NCBI RefSeq assembly: GCF_016406085.1
Contig: NZ_JAEHFJ010000002.1
Coordinates: 598,091-662,090 of the forward strand
Length of the DNA stretch: 64,000 bases
Direction of reading: 5' to 3'
Source of the DNA: Aureibaculum flavum
Lineage (GTDB): Bacteria > Bacteroidota > Bacteroidia > Flavobacteriales > Flavobacteriaceae
Part shown: positions 29,632 to 37,954 of the stretch, in pieces
How positions within the stretch are numbered: the stretch's first letter is position 1
How the letters are laid out: the number at the start of each line of letters is the position of its first letter
Notes under the pieces: generated by a model
What the model was told of the DNA's origin: nothing
Seen by the model: only the letters and a program-made list of their open reading frames with translations
Database searches by the model: none
Made by a program: the position numbers and the translations under genes

Positions 29632-30351
29632 ATGGAAACTAAAAAAAGCCCAAAAGCAAATTTAGAAAATTACAGCAAGCTGTTTGTACAGTTAGGTCTG
29701 GTATTAGCATTACTTATTGTTTATGTAGGTATAGAATATAAAACGTTTGAAAGAGATATCGACGAATTAGGTATTCTTAACATGGGTGAAGAAGAAGTAG
29801 AAGATATTCCAATTACTGAACGTATAGAACAAATAAAACCACCTCCACCACCTCCACCAGCACCTGAAGTGATTGAGGTTGTAGAAGATGAAGAAGAAGT
29901 TGAAGAAACCATGTTAGAGTCAACAGAAACTGATGAAAATGAAGTGGTTGAAGTTGAAGAAATTGTAGAAGTTGTAGAGGCTGAAGAAGTTGCTGAAGAT
30001 GTTCCTTTTGCTATTATTGAAGATGCTCCCATTTTTCCAGGTTGTAAAGGAAGTAAGGCTGAATTAAAAAAATGCCTTCAAAAATCTATCGAGAAACATG
30101 TTGGTAGAAAATTTAACACAAGCCTAGCTGGAGATTTAGGTTTAGATCCTGGTAAGAAGAAAGTTTATGTTGTTTTTAAAATTGATAAATCTGGTAACAT
30201 TGTAGATGTAAGAGCTAGAGGACCTCATGCTAGATTAGAAAAAGAAGGAATTAGTGTTGTTAATTCTTTACCAAAAATGATTCCTGGAAAACAACGTGGT
30301 AGACCAGTCGGCGTAAAATACACATTACCAATTACATTATTGGTAGAGTAG
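29632..30351 (+). CDS. Energy transducer TonB (first of three paralogues)
   Basis: Couples the proton-motive force (through ExbB/ExbD) to outer-membrane TonB-dependent transport. It has 239 residues with one membrane anchor (about 16-34). A spacer follows with seven consecutive prolines (70-76), then a Glu/Val-rich acidic stretch (80-122). The C-terminal domain begins at VPFAIIEDAPIFPGC and has two cysteines (C138, C148) typical of the flavobacterial subfamily; it ends GVKYTLPITLLVE. The next two genes in line are close relatives. No exbB or exbD is nearby. A strong hairpin follows. Confidence 0.9.
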   Translation: METKKSPKANLENYSKLFVQLGLVLALLIVYVGIEYKTFERDIDELGILNMGEEEVEDIPITERIEQIKPPPPPPPAPEVIEVVEDEEEVEETMLESTETDENEVVEVEEIVEVVEAEEVAEDVPFAIIEDAPIFPGCKGSKAELKKCLQKSIEKHVGRKFNTSLAGDLGLDPGKKKVYVVFKIDKSGNIVDVRARGPHARLEKEGISVVNSLPKMIPGKQRGRPVGVKYTLPITLLVE

Positions 30352-30373
30352 TAAACATATTATAATTATTAAG

Positions 30374-30405
30374 AAAGACCAACTTTAGCTTAAAGTTGGT
30401 CTTTT
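30374..30405 (+). terminator. Terminator of the first tonB paralogue
   Basis: AAAGACCAACTTTA (30374-30387) and TAAAGTTGGTCTTT (30391-30404) pair perfectly around GCT, followed by T. It isolates this paralogue from the next two. Confidence 0.88.
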
Positions 30406-30755
30406 TGTTTTCATAAAAGTAACATAATATTGTAAATTTTGAATCCACTTAAGCAGATTACAACCTTCATTTTTAGTTAATGTACAAAAATGCACACTTA
30501 TTAAAGAGAAAATAAAAAACAATATTTATAATAGAATTTTTAATTTTCAAACTTTATATCAATCAAATTCGTAAAACATTGATATATTTCATTGGTTTTT
30601 AATTTTCTTATAAATTTTTCATCAAAATGCTACTTAGTTTATGATATGATATTTATCATTCTTTTTTTACCTAATAATTAAGACCTTAGTACTGTTATAA
30701 AGAAGTAGTTATTTAGCTACTTATAAAATTAGTATTAAACTTAAATATATAAATT
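30406..30755. other. Long AT-rich leader region before the second tonB paralogue
   Basis: About 350 bases with no ORF or clear RNA. TAAATTTTG near 30440 resembles a -7 box but has one base too many. I find no convincing promoter or structured leader. Confidence 0.35.
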
Positions 30756-31487
30756 ATGGAAGTTAAAAAGAATCCCAAAGCTGCATTAGAGAATTACACT
30801 GGGTTATTTTTACAATTAGGTTTAGCACTTTCTTTACTCATTGTATACGTTTCCATACAACATCGAGTATATGAAAGATCATTATCTGACCTTGGAACTC
30901 TTATAGTAGAAGAACAAATTGTAGAAGACATACCTATTACAGAACGAATAGAACAAATAAAACCACCTCCACCTCCCCCACCTGCACCAGAGGTTATTGA
31001 AGTTGTAACAGATGAAGCGGAAGTTGAAGAAACAATGCTTGAATCAACAGAAATTGATCAAGATGATAAGGTTGAAGTTGTTGATATAGATCAAGTAGAA
31101 GAAGTTGTTGAAGAGGAAGTAATATTAGATGATGTTCCATTTGCAATTATCGAAGACGCTCCTATTTTTCCTGGATGTAAAGGTAATAAAGCTGCATTAA
31201 AAAAATGTTTACAGGAAAAAATAATGGGCCATGTAGGTAAAAATTTCGACACCAATCTTACAAACGAATTAGGATTAGAAGCTGGTAAAAAAAGAGTAAT
31301 TGTACTATTTAGTATCGATCGTAACGGAAATATAAGCAAAGTACAAGCCAGAGGACCTCATGCAAGATTAGAGAAAGAAGCAATAAGAGTTGTGAACTCT
31401 CTACCTAAAATGATTCCTGCAAAACAACGTGGTATTCCAGTAGGGGTAAAATATACATTACCAATTACTTTAGAAGTAAGAATATAA
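30756..31487 (+). CDS. Energy transducer TonB (second paralogue)
   Basis: A protein of 243 residues with the same plan as the gene at 29632: membrane anchor (about 16-34), identical PITERIEQIKPPPPPPPAPE spacer, acidic stretch, and C-terminal domain starting VPFAIIEDAPIFPGCKG with the second cysteine in LKKCLQ. The two proteins agree throughout the anchor and C-terminal domain, so they stem from a tandem duplication, now clearly diverged. It probably serves different TonB-dependent receptors or is expressed under different conditions. The third paralogue follows after 79 bases. Confidence 0.9.
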   Translation: MEVKKNPKAALENYTGLFLQLGLALSLLIVYVSIQHRVYERSLSDLGTLIVEEQIVEDIPITERIEQIKPPPPPPPAPEVIEVVTDEAEVEETMLESTEIDQDDKVEVVDIDQVEEVVEEEVILDDVPFAIIEDAPIFPGCKGNKAALKKCLQEKIMGHVGKNFDTNLTNELGLEAGKKRVIVLFSIDRNGNISKVQARGPHARLEKEAIRVVNSLPKMIPAKQRGIPVGVKYTLPITLEVRI

Positions 31488-31566
31488 AGCATACGTTAAT
31501 TACATGATTTCAATCTTGGTATGTTTATTGATGTTAACATAGTTTTAACACTTTAAACATACCATT

Positions 31567-32322
31567 ATGAATTTTTCAAAACAAACCAAAAAAAATCAAC
31601 CACCAACCGAGAAATTCTACCGTAGTTCAGCTCTTTTTATGCAGCTAGGCTTGGTATTAGCATTACTAATTGTTTATATCTCATTAGAGTATACCTCAAC
31701 CAAAACGGTATTTTTATTAGATGATGTTGCACCTGATGACGGCACCACTTATGTGTTCAGTGCACCTCCAGATATTCGAATTGAGCGAAATAAAGAACCT
31801 CAAGAAAAACAAGTACCAAAAAAAGCTCCACTCGTTGATATTAAGGTAGTTCCTAATGACACAAAAAATCCTGAAATTTTAGATTTACCCGATAACCCTG
31901 ATAATCCAGAGAAATTAAATATTAGTGATATTGTTGAGATTGTCGAAGAAGGACCTATTCCTGAAGGACCTATTCCGTTTACAATTTTAGAAGAAGCCCC
32001 CATCTTTCCAGGATGTGAAGATTTTAAAAATGAAGAAGCGAAAGCTTGTTTTACCAAGCAAATGACCAAATTTGTAAATAGAAAGTTCGATGCAAGTATT
32101 GCTGAGGGATTGAATTTATCTGGTAAACAAAAAATTTATGCTCAATTTACTATTGGTAAAAATGGATTAGTAACTGATATTAAAATTAGAGCACCTCATA
32201 AAAGCTTAGAGAAAGAAGCTTTACGAGTTATAGAAAAGTTACCCGAAATGATCCCTGGAAAGCAACGTAAAAAAGCAGTTCCTGTAAAATATACGTTACC
32301 CATAGTTTTCCAAATTGAATAA
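31567..32322 (+). CDS. Energy transducer TonB (third, divergent paralogue)
   Basis: A protein of 251 residues. The membrane anchor (AGLVLALLIVYISLEY-like, about 22-42) and the C-terminal domain (PFTILEEAPIFPGCEDF ... VKYTLPIVFQIE) match the two upstream paralogues. The spacer is different: the run of prolines is lost and replaced by a Lys/Pro/Asp-rich stretch with LDLPDNPDNPEKLN. A changed spacer may alter reach across the periplasm. It ends at a strong palindromic terminator. Confidence 0.9.
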   Translation: MNFSKQTKKNQPPTEKFYRSSALFMQLGLVLALLIVYISLEYTSTKTVFLLDDVAPDDGTTYVFSAPPDIRIERNKEPQEKQVPKKAPLVDIKVVPNDTKNPEILDLPDNPDNPEKLNISDIVEIVEEGPIPEGPIPFTILEEAPIFPGCEDFKNEEAKACFTKQMTKFVNRKFDASIAEGLNLSGKQKIYAQFTIGKNGLVTDIKIRAPHKSLEKEALRVIEKLPEMIPGKQRKKAVPVKYTLPIVFQIE

Positions 32323-32340
32323 TCATTATTTAAAAATATA

Positions 32341-32378
32341 CAATAATAAATCCCACAACATTGTGGGATTTATTATTG
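32341..32378. terminator. Terminator after the third tonB paralogue
   Basis: An 18-base arm (32341-32358, ending CCCACAA) and its exact complement (32361-32378, starting TTGTGGG) flank CA. AT-rich ends allow it to work on either strand. Confidence 0.85.
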
Positions 32379-32417
32379 TATTAAAATCGCTATTTTTGCA
32401 TATTAAATAAATATCAA

Positions 32418-33161
32418 ATGAACATTAATGAACACTTAGACTCTACCTATCTTAAAACTGCCATACAAGCAGGTATTACAGAAGATGAAACGCGTAAAAA
32501 CGTAATTAAACTAATTGAGGAAGCTATTACAGAGAATTTCAAATTAGTTATGATAAGACCAAAGTTTGTTTCACTTGCCAAAGAATTGATTACTGAGGCT
32601 AACAGTGATGTTCAAGTGGGTACAGTAATCGGGTTCCATGAAGGTACTTTTGCTATTGAAGAAAAATTGAACGAAGCCAAAGAAGCAATTGAAAATGATG
32701 TTGATGAATTAGACTTTGTAATTAATTATCCTGCATTTTTAAATGGTAATATCAATCTGATAAAAAGTGAGGTTTTTAAATGCTCAAAACTTGGCTTAGA
32801 AAATGGCAAAATTGTAAAGTGGATTATTGAAATAGCGGCATTATCAGACAATGAAATTGTTGCCATCACGCAAATTATTAGAGATGTGATCTTAAGTAAT
32901 TTCGGTAAAGAAAAGGCCTCAAGTGTTTATGTTAAATCGTCAACAGGCTTTTTTAAAACAAGTGATAATAAACCTTCTGGTGCTACATTCGAAGGTATGA
33001 AATTGATTGTAGAAAATGCCAAACCCTTACAAAGTAAAGCCGCCGGTGGAGTAAAAAATTATGAAGATGCGGTTAAAATGATTAATTTAGGTGTAAACAG
33101 AATAGGTACTTCCGCTGCGAAAAGTATTGCTGACGGAGGTTCAACTAACGATAATTATTAA
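32418..33161 (+). CDS. deoC: Deoxyribose-phosphate aldolase
   Basis: Splits 2-deoxyribose 5-phosphate into acetaldehyde and glyceraldehyde 3-phosphate in deoxynucleoside catabolism. It has 247 residues, a TIM barrel. The Schiff-base lysine is in YVKSSTGFF and the second active-site lysine in KAAGGVKNYEDA. The conserved aspartate pair is in NDVDELDFVINY. The acyltransferase gene begins 3 bases after the stop. Confidence 0.95.
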   Translation: MNINEHLDSTYLKTAIQAGITEDETRKNVIKLIEEAITENFKLVMIRPKFVSLAKELITEANSDVQVGTVIGFHEGTFAIEEKLNEAKEAIENDVDELDFVINYPAFLNGNINLIKSEVFKCSKLGLENGKIVKWIIEIAALSDNEIVAITQIIRDVILSNFGKEKASSVYVKSSTGFFKTSDNKPSGATFEGMKLIVENAKPLQSKAAGGVKNYEDAVKMINLGVNRIGTSAAKSIADGGSTNDNY

Positions 33162-33164
33162 TTT

Positions 33165-33746
33165 ATGGAAAAATCAGATTATTTTGCTCATAAGACTGCC
33201 GTTATAGATGACAATTGTAAAATTGGTAATGGAACAAAAATTTGGCACTTTAGCCATATCATGTCTAATTGTGTTATCGGTGAAAACTGTAGTTTTGGAC
33301 AAAATGTTGTAGTGTCCCCAGATGTCATTTTAGGTAGTAATGTAAAAGTTCAGAATAACGTTTCAATTTACACTGGCGTTATTTGTGAAGATGACGTTTT
33401 TTTAGGTCCTTCAATGGTTTTTACCAACGTTATTAACCCTAGAAGTGCAATTGCTAGAAAAGATGAATACAAAAAAACTATAGTAAAAAAAGGAGCTAGT
33501 ATCGGAGCAAATGCCACTATTGTTTGTGGAAATTCTATAGGTGAGTTCTCACTTATTGGAGCTGGTAGTGTTGTAACTAAAGAAATTCCTGCATATGCTT
33601 TAGTAGTAGGTAATCCCTCTAAACAAATTGGTTGGGTGAGCGAATATGGTCATCGCTTGAATTTTGATGCAAAAGGTTTTGCTATCTGCCCTGAGAGTAA
33701 AGAGAAATATCAGTTAAATAATAATAAGGTAGCCAAAATATATTAA
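33165..33746 (+). CDS. Left-handed beta-helix (hexapeptide) acyltransferase
   Basis: A protein of 193 residues built of hexapeptide repeats (KIGNGTKIWHFSHIMSN, VIGENCSFGQNVVVSP, GASIGANATIVCGNSIGEFS). It resembles the WlbB/WbpD group of N-acetyltransferases that act on UDP-amino-sugars for surface polysaccharide. H46 in WHFSHI is a candidate catalytic histidine. It follows deoC with a 3-base gap although the functions are unrelated. The exact substrate cannot be told. Confidence 0.85.
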   Translation: MEKSDYFAHKTAVIDDNCKIGNGTKIWHFSHIMSNCVIGENCSFGQNVVVSPDVILGSNVKVQNNVSIYTGVICEDDVFLGPSMVFTNVINPRSAIARKDEYKKTIVKKGASIGANATIVCGNSIGEFSLIGAGSVVTKEIPAYALVVGNPSKQIGWVSEYGHRLNFDAKGFAICPESKEKYQLNNNKVAKIY

Positions 33747-33754
33747 TACCTTTG
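33747..33754 (+). promoter_or_regulatory. -7 box of the TonB-domain/beta-barrel gene
   Basis: TACCTTTG is an exact TAnnTTTG match and starts right after the stop codon of the acyltransferase gene. It implies a leader of about 110 bases before ATG 33870; the leader holds a small GTCC-AGAAA-GGAC hairpin and a CCAACC/GGTTGG pairing. Confidence 0.5.
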
Positions 33755-33869
33755 CCAAAATTTACTAAAATTAGTATTGAATAAGCGTCCAGAAAGGACA
33801 CTTAGTTAAAATTACAAATTCCAACCCATAGCATTTAGAAAAAAAATAGGTTGGTGAAAATAAATTTAA

Positions 33870-35984
33870 ATGAAATATCTCATTATAGTTATCCTTCTTA
33901 TCTCTTCAAACGTCTTGCTTGGACAAGAAGATATTTACCCTATTTATAAGGGCTGCGATGCTGCTAGCGAAACTACTTTAGCCTCTTGTTTTAATCAAAA
34001 CTTGACTAAAGATGTATTAGCAGAATTTAAAGTTCCTAATAGTGTAACATCCGATAATTATAAAGGTACAATTAACGTAATATTTTTAGTTACAAAAACA
34101 GGAGAATTTGAAGTTTTATACGTTCGTTCTGCATATAAAGAATTAGAAGCCGAAGCTAAAAGAGTTTTTGCTCTTTTACCAAAAGCTCAGCCAGCTACTT
34201 ATAATGGTAGAGCTATAGATATGCGATTTGGACTACCCATTCAAATACCATTAGGTTCACAGCCAACTCCTGGTAAAATTACCAAAGAAGTTACCAAAGA
34301 AAATGTCGTAGTAAATACACCAACAACATCCGTAACTCCGCCGACAACTCCAATCCCACTCAATTCAAATACTCAAAAGAAAGACATACAAACCGCTGTG
34401 GTAAGTACTTATTTTCCGGAACATCAAAGTGAACTTAACATTCCATTTTCGCATAGTACCTATGATGAGTTAAGTTATTACTTCGATCAAAACGAAAACT
34501 CACATACAGGTTTTAAACCCTTTTTATATAGTGAAACCTCTAAATATGTTGACTTAGACCTTCAAAAAACGAGTTTGTTTAAAAAGAAATCGTCAAAATG
34601 GGGTAAGAAATTATGGAATGAACATTTTTTCAAAGTACAAAAAGAAGATTATTGGTTTACTATTGACCCACTTTTTGATTTGCAAATTGGCAAAGACAAT
34701 TCAAACGATGTTGATTATACCTACAACAATACTAGAGCCATTCAAATTCAAGGTGGTTTGGGTAAAAACTTCAACTTTTCAGCTTCTATTTACGAAAGCC
34801 AAGGCCGCTTTGCAGATTATGTAAATGACTTTGCAAGAGCTAACAAACCTACTGAATCTTATGGCTTAGTGCCAAGCCGCGGTAAGGCTAAGATTTTTAA
34901 AACCAATAGTTTTGACTATCCTGTTGCAGAAGCCTATTTAACCTATACTCCGAGTAAATTTTTTAATTTCCAATTTGGACATGGTAAAAATTTTGTTGGT
35001 GATGGATATCGTTCCTTAATGTTATCAGATGCGGCATCTTCTTATCCTCATTTAAAAATTAGCACGCAATTCTGGAAAATAAAATACACCAATACATGGA
35101 TGTGGCTTGATGATGTGAGACCTTCAGTAAATGTAGATAATATAAGTGCTAGGAAATTTGTAGCCATGCACCATCTAAGTTATAATGTTACCAAAAGATT
35201 AAATGTGAGCTTATTTGAAGCTGCCATTACTAAAAAAAGTGAAAATAACGGATTTGACATCAACTATTTTAATCCTATTATTTTTTACAGAGCCGTAGAG
35301 TTTTCAAGAGGATCAAGAGGTGGTAACGCTATTATCGGATTAGGTACAAAATATAAAGTTTCTGATAATTTTTCTACCTATACACAATTCGTATTAGATG
35401 AATTAACGATTGGGAAAATATTTGATGGAAGTGGCTATTGGGCTAATAAATTTGGGATACAAGTGGGTGCAAAATATTATAATGCCTTTAATGTAGATAA
35501 CCTATACTTACAAGGTGAATTTAACGTAGTTAGACCATATACCTTTTCTCATAAAGACCCTATCTTAAATTACGCCCATTACAATCAACCCTTAGGGCAT
35601 CCTTGGGGAAGCAATTTTTGGGAATTTGTTGCCATTGCACGCTATAAAAAAGACAGATGGTTTGGTAGTGCTAAAATAAACATGGGGAATAAAGGTTTTG
35701 ATATTAATGGTTTAAACTATGGTGGTAACATTTATCAAAGTTATGAAGACAGAACTGGTGATAACGGAATAGAATTGTTACAAGGTAATAATACCAGAAT
35801 TTTTATTGCAGACTTACAAGGTGGATACTTAGTGAACCCAGCAACTAATACAAAATTATTTGCAGGAATTACCTTTAGAAAATTCAATCCGGCCCAGGCT
35901 ATAACAGATACGGCCATTGATAATTCAACGTGGTTTACTTTTGGATTAAAAGCAGACTTATTTAATTGGTATTTCGATTTTTAA
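33870..35984 (+). CDS. Outer-membrane beta-barrel protein with N-terminal TonB-like domain (Wzi/RemB-like, tentative)
   Basis: A protein of 704 residues. A signal peptide (ISSNVLLGQ) is followed by a TonB C-terminal-like domain (about 20-130) with the same two-cysteine pattern as the TonB genes upstream (YKGCDAASETTLASC). A Thr/Pro linker (about 135-175) leads to a long region of aromatic-rich strands typical of an outer-membrane barrel. The barrel part resembles capsule-assembly Wzi proteins and, from memory, proteins called RemB in gliding Flavobacteria; I am not certain of that name. The next gene, another barrel, starts 2 bases after its stop, so they form an operon. Confidence 0.7.
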   Translation: MKYLIIVILLISSNVLLGQEDIYPIYKGCDAASETTLASCFNQNLTKDVLAEFKVPNSVTSDNYKGTINVIFLVTKTGEFEVLYVRSAYKELEAEAKRVFALLPKAQPATYNGRAIDMRFGLPIQIPLGSQPTPGKITKEVTKENVVVNTPTTSVTPPTTPIPLNSNTQKKDIQTAVVSTYFPEHQSELNIPFSHSTYDELSYYFDQNENSHTGFKPFLYSETSKYVDLDLQKTSLFKKKSSKWGKKLWNEHFFKVQKEDYWFTIDPLFDLQIGKDNSNDVDYTYNNTRAIQIQGGLGKNFNFSASIYESQGRFADYVNDFARANKPTESYGLVPSRGKAKIFKTNSFDYPVAEAYLTYTPSKFFNFQFGHGKNFVGDGYRSLMLSDAASSYPHLKISTQFWKIKYTNTWMWLDDVRPSVNVDNISARKFVAMHHLSYNVTKRLNVSLFEAAITKKSENNGFDINYFNPIIFYRAVEFSRGSRGGNAIIGLGTKYKVSDNFSTYTQFVLDELTIGKIFDGSGYWANKFGIQVGAKYYNAFNVDNLYLQGEFNVVRPYTFSHKDPILNYAHYNQPLGHPWGSNFWEFVAIARYKKDRWFGSAKINMGNKGFDINGLNYGGNIYQSYEDRTGDNGIELLQGNNTRIFIADLQGGYLVNPATNTKLFAGITFRKFNPAQAITDTAIDNSTWFTFGLKADLFNWYFDF

Positions 35985-35985
35985 G

Positions 35986-37104
35986 ATGAAGTATAAAATA
36001 GTAACAGGTATACTATTTTTTATGATTAACTTAACATTGTGGGCTCAAAAAGAAGGGCACACTTCTTTGCATCTCGAGTATTTCTATGGTACTATTCTTA
36101 AGCACAAGAATAAAGTTTCACATCTGGCAATTACCAATCCAGATGGGTTTATTTTAAGTTACAATCATAAAACAACTCCGAAGAACAACAACTTGGCAGC
36201 GTATAATTTTCCGGATTGGGGTATTTCTTTTATCTATCATAATTTTGACAATGCGGTATTGGGTACAACATTTACAACTCAACTTAATTATTCGTTATAT
36301 TTTGGTAATAGAGCTCGTAAAAATCTATTTTATATAAAGCTAGGACAAGGCATTGCGTATAATACAAATCCTTTTGATTTAGAAACCAATAATAAAAACA
36401 TCGCTTTTGGTTCTCATTTATTAGCGAACACAACACTCGGTATTCATTATAAACATAAAAGGGTTTTTAAGACCTTTGACGCCACCCTCGGCTTGATGCT
36501 TTCACATTATTCTAACGGAACCATAAAGTCTCCTAATTTAGGACTTAACACACTTTCACTTACAACGGGAATTAGTTATAATTTTGACGCAAATAACCCT
36601 ATTGATTATAGTCAATCAATTGATTTGAATAACAGCAGCTATAAAGAAGGTATAAAACTTAATTTACAATTAAGTGGTGGTATAAATAGTGCAGGAAATT
36701 TAGGCACAAAACAATTCCCGTTTTATGTTGGAACTGTTTATCTGGATAAAAGACTTAATAGAAAAAGCATACTGCAATTTGGTAGTGAACTATTTATTTC
36801 AAAATTTTTAAAAGAATTGATTGCCTATAACGCAGTGGCATTTCCTGAATTTCCAGAGGAAGATGGAAATTCAGATTATAAGCGTGTAAGTTTGATGATT
36901 GGGCATGAATTAGACATCGATAATTTTTCGATAATTACACAGCTAGGATACTATGTATATTATCCCTACAAATACGAAACTAGATATTATGAGCGTATAG
37001 GTGTTAAAAAATATTTTGGACAAAAATGGTTTGCAACGGCCTCTATAAAAGCTCATTTGTTTTTAGCAGAATCTATTGATTTAGGAATTGGAATTAGACT
37101 ATAA
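35986..37104 (+). CDS. PagL-like acyloxyacyl hydrolase family outer-membrane protein
   Basis: A protein of 372 residues with a signal peptide (NLTLWAQ). The family cleaves acyl chains from lipid A. The PagL active-site region is recognisable as HYSNGTIKSPNLGLN: H174 and S176 match the catalytic His and Ser, but the position of the catalytic Glu is N188. The C-terminal 170 residues form further barrel-like strands. It may be a divergent lipid A hydrolase or a non-catalytic relative. It starts 2 bases after the preceding barrel gene. Confidence 0.8.
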   Translation: MKYKIVTGILFFMINLTLWAQKEGHTSLHLEYFYGTILKHKNKVSHLAITNPDGFILSYNHKTTPKNNNLAAYNFPDWGISFIYHNFDNAVLGTTFTTQLNYSLYFGNRARKNLFYIKLGQGIAYNTNPFDLETNNKNIAFGSHLLANTTLGIHYKHKRVFKTFDATLGLMLSHYSNGTIKSPNLGLNTLSLTTGISYNFDANNPIDYSQSIDLNNSSYKEGIKLNLQLSGGINSAGNLGTKQFPFYVGTVYLDKRLNRKSILQFGSELFISKFLKELIAYNAVAFPEFPEEDGNSDYKRVSLMIGHELDIDNFSIITQLGYYVYYPYKYETRYYERIGVKKYFGQKWFATASIKAHLFLAESIDLGIGIRL

Positions 37105-37187
37105 TCCTTAGAATTGAAAGTAGTGTCTGAAAATTATTTTTATCTGAGATTATAAATGAATTCTCATGTTTGATATATTATACAATA

Positions 37188-37928
37188 ATGAAAAAACAGA
37201 TTTTAAGTATTGTAATTTTTCTACTCACTACAGGATGCTCTGATAATACTTCTGACTGTTTATCATCGTCAGGAACGGAAGTTACTAAATTGGTAAATTT
37301 ATCGAGCTTTTCTAAGATAATTGTCCATGAAGGAATTCGTTTAGAAATAAAACAAGGGTTAGAAAATACACTTCAAATAAAGTATGGCAAAAACCTAATC
37401 GATAACATTTCGACGACAATAAACGATGGTGTATTATCGATTGAAAACAGTACCTGTAATCTGTTTAGAGACACCAGCCCTGCTCAACTGACATTGACTG
37501 CTATTGATATTAATGAAATTAGAAACGCATCACAATTTACAATTTCAAGCACAGAAACTTTAAAGTTCAACTCTCTTACGTTGTTTTCTGAAGACTATTA
37601 TTTACCAACCGAAAATGTTGGCGATTTTGACCTTATTATTGACAATAACAATTTAAATATTATATCTAATAATGTATCCAATTTCACTGTAAAAGGTAAA
37701 ACAAATAATTTGTTTGTAGGTTTTTATGCTGGTGAAGGAACGTTTAACGGTGACTCATTAATTGCTCAAAATGTCGATGTTTTTCATAGAGGTATTAATT
37801 CCATGATTGTTAATCCCATTCAGAAACTTAGTGGAGAAATACGTGGTGTTGGCAACTTAATCTCAGTGAACAGACCACCTTTAGTTGATATTGAAGCTTA
37901 TTATACTGGTAAGCTGGTCTTTAAATAA
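37188..37928 (+). CDS. DUF2807 (GIN-domain) lipoprotein
   Basis: I choose ATG 37188 (MKKQILSIVIFLLTTGC), which places a lipobox cysteine (LTTGC) where it should be; the frame also runs back to a TTG at 37170. The 246-residue product has the beta-helical DUF2807 pattern: SFSKIIVHEGIRLEIKQG near the start and repeated short strands with Asn/Ser turns. Such proteins are anchored in the outer or inner membrane; function unknown. Confidence 0.82.
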   Translation: MKKQILSIVIFLLTTGCSDNTSDCLSSSGTEVTKLVNLSSFSKIIVHEGIRLEIKQGLENTLQIKYGKNLIDNISTTINDGVLSIENSTCNLFRDTSPAQLTLTAIDINEIRNASQFTISSTETLKFNSLTLFSEDYYLPTENVGDFDLIIDNNNLNIISNNVSNFTVKGKTNNLFVGFYAGEGTFNGDSLIAQNVDVFHRGINSMIVNPIQKLSGEIRGVGNLISVNRPPLVDIEAYYTGKLVFK

Positions 37929-37954
37929 CCTATAACGCTTTATTATTATAAACC

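Noticed and set aside
33755..33869. Riboswitch in the leader of the barrel gene
   Set aside because: Only short hairpins are visible and no known riboswitch core can be recognised.
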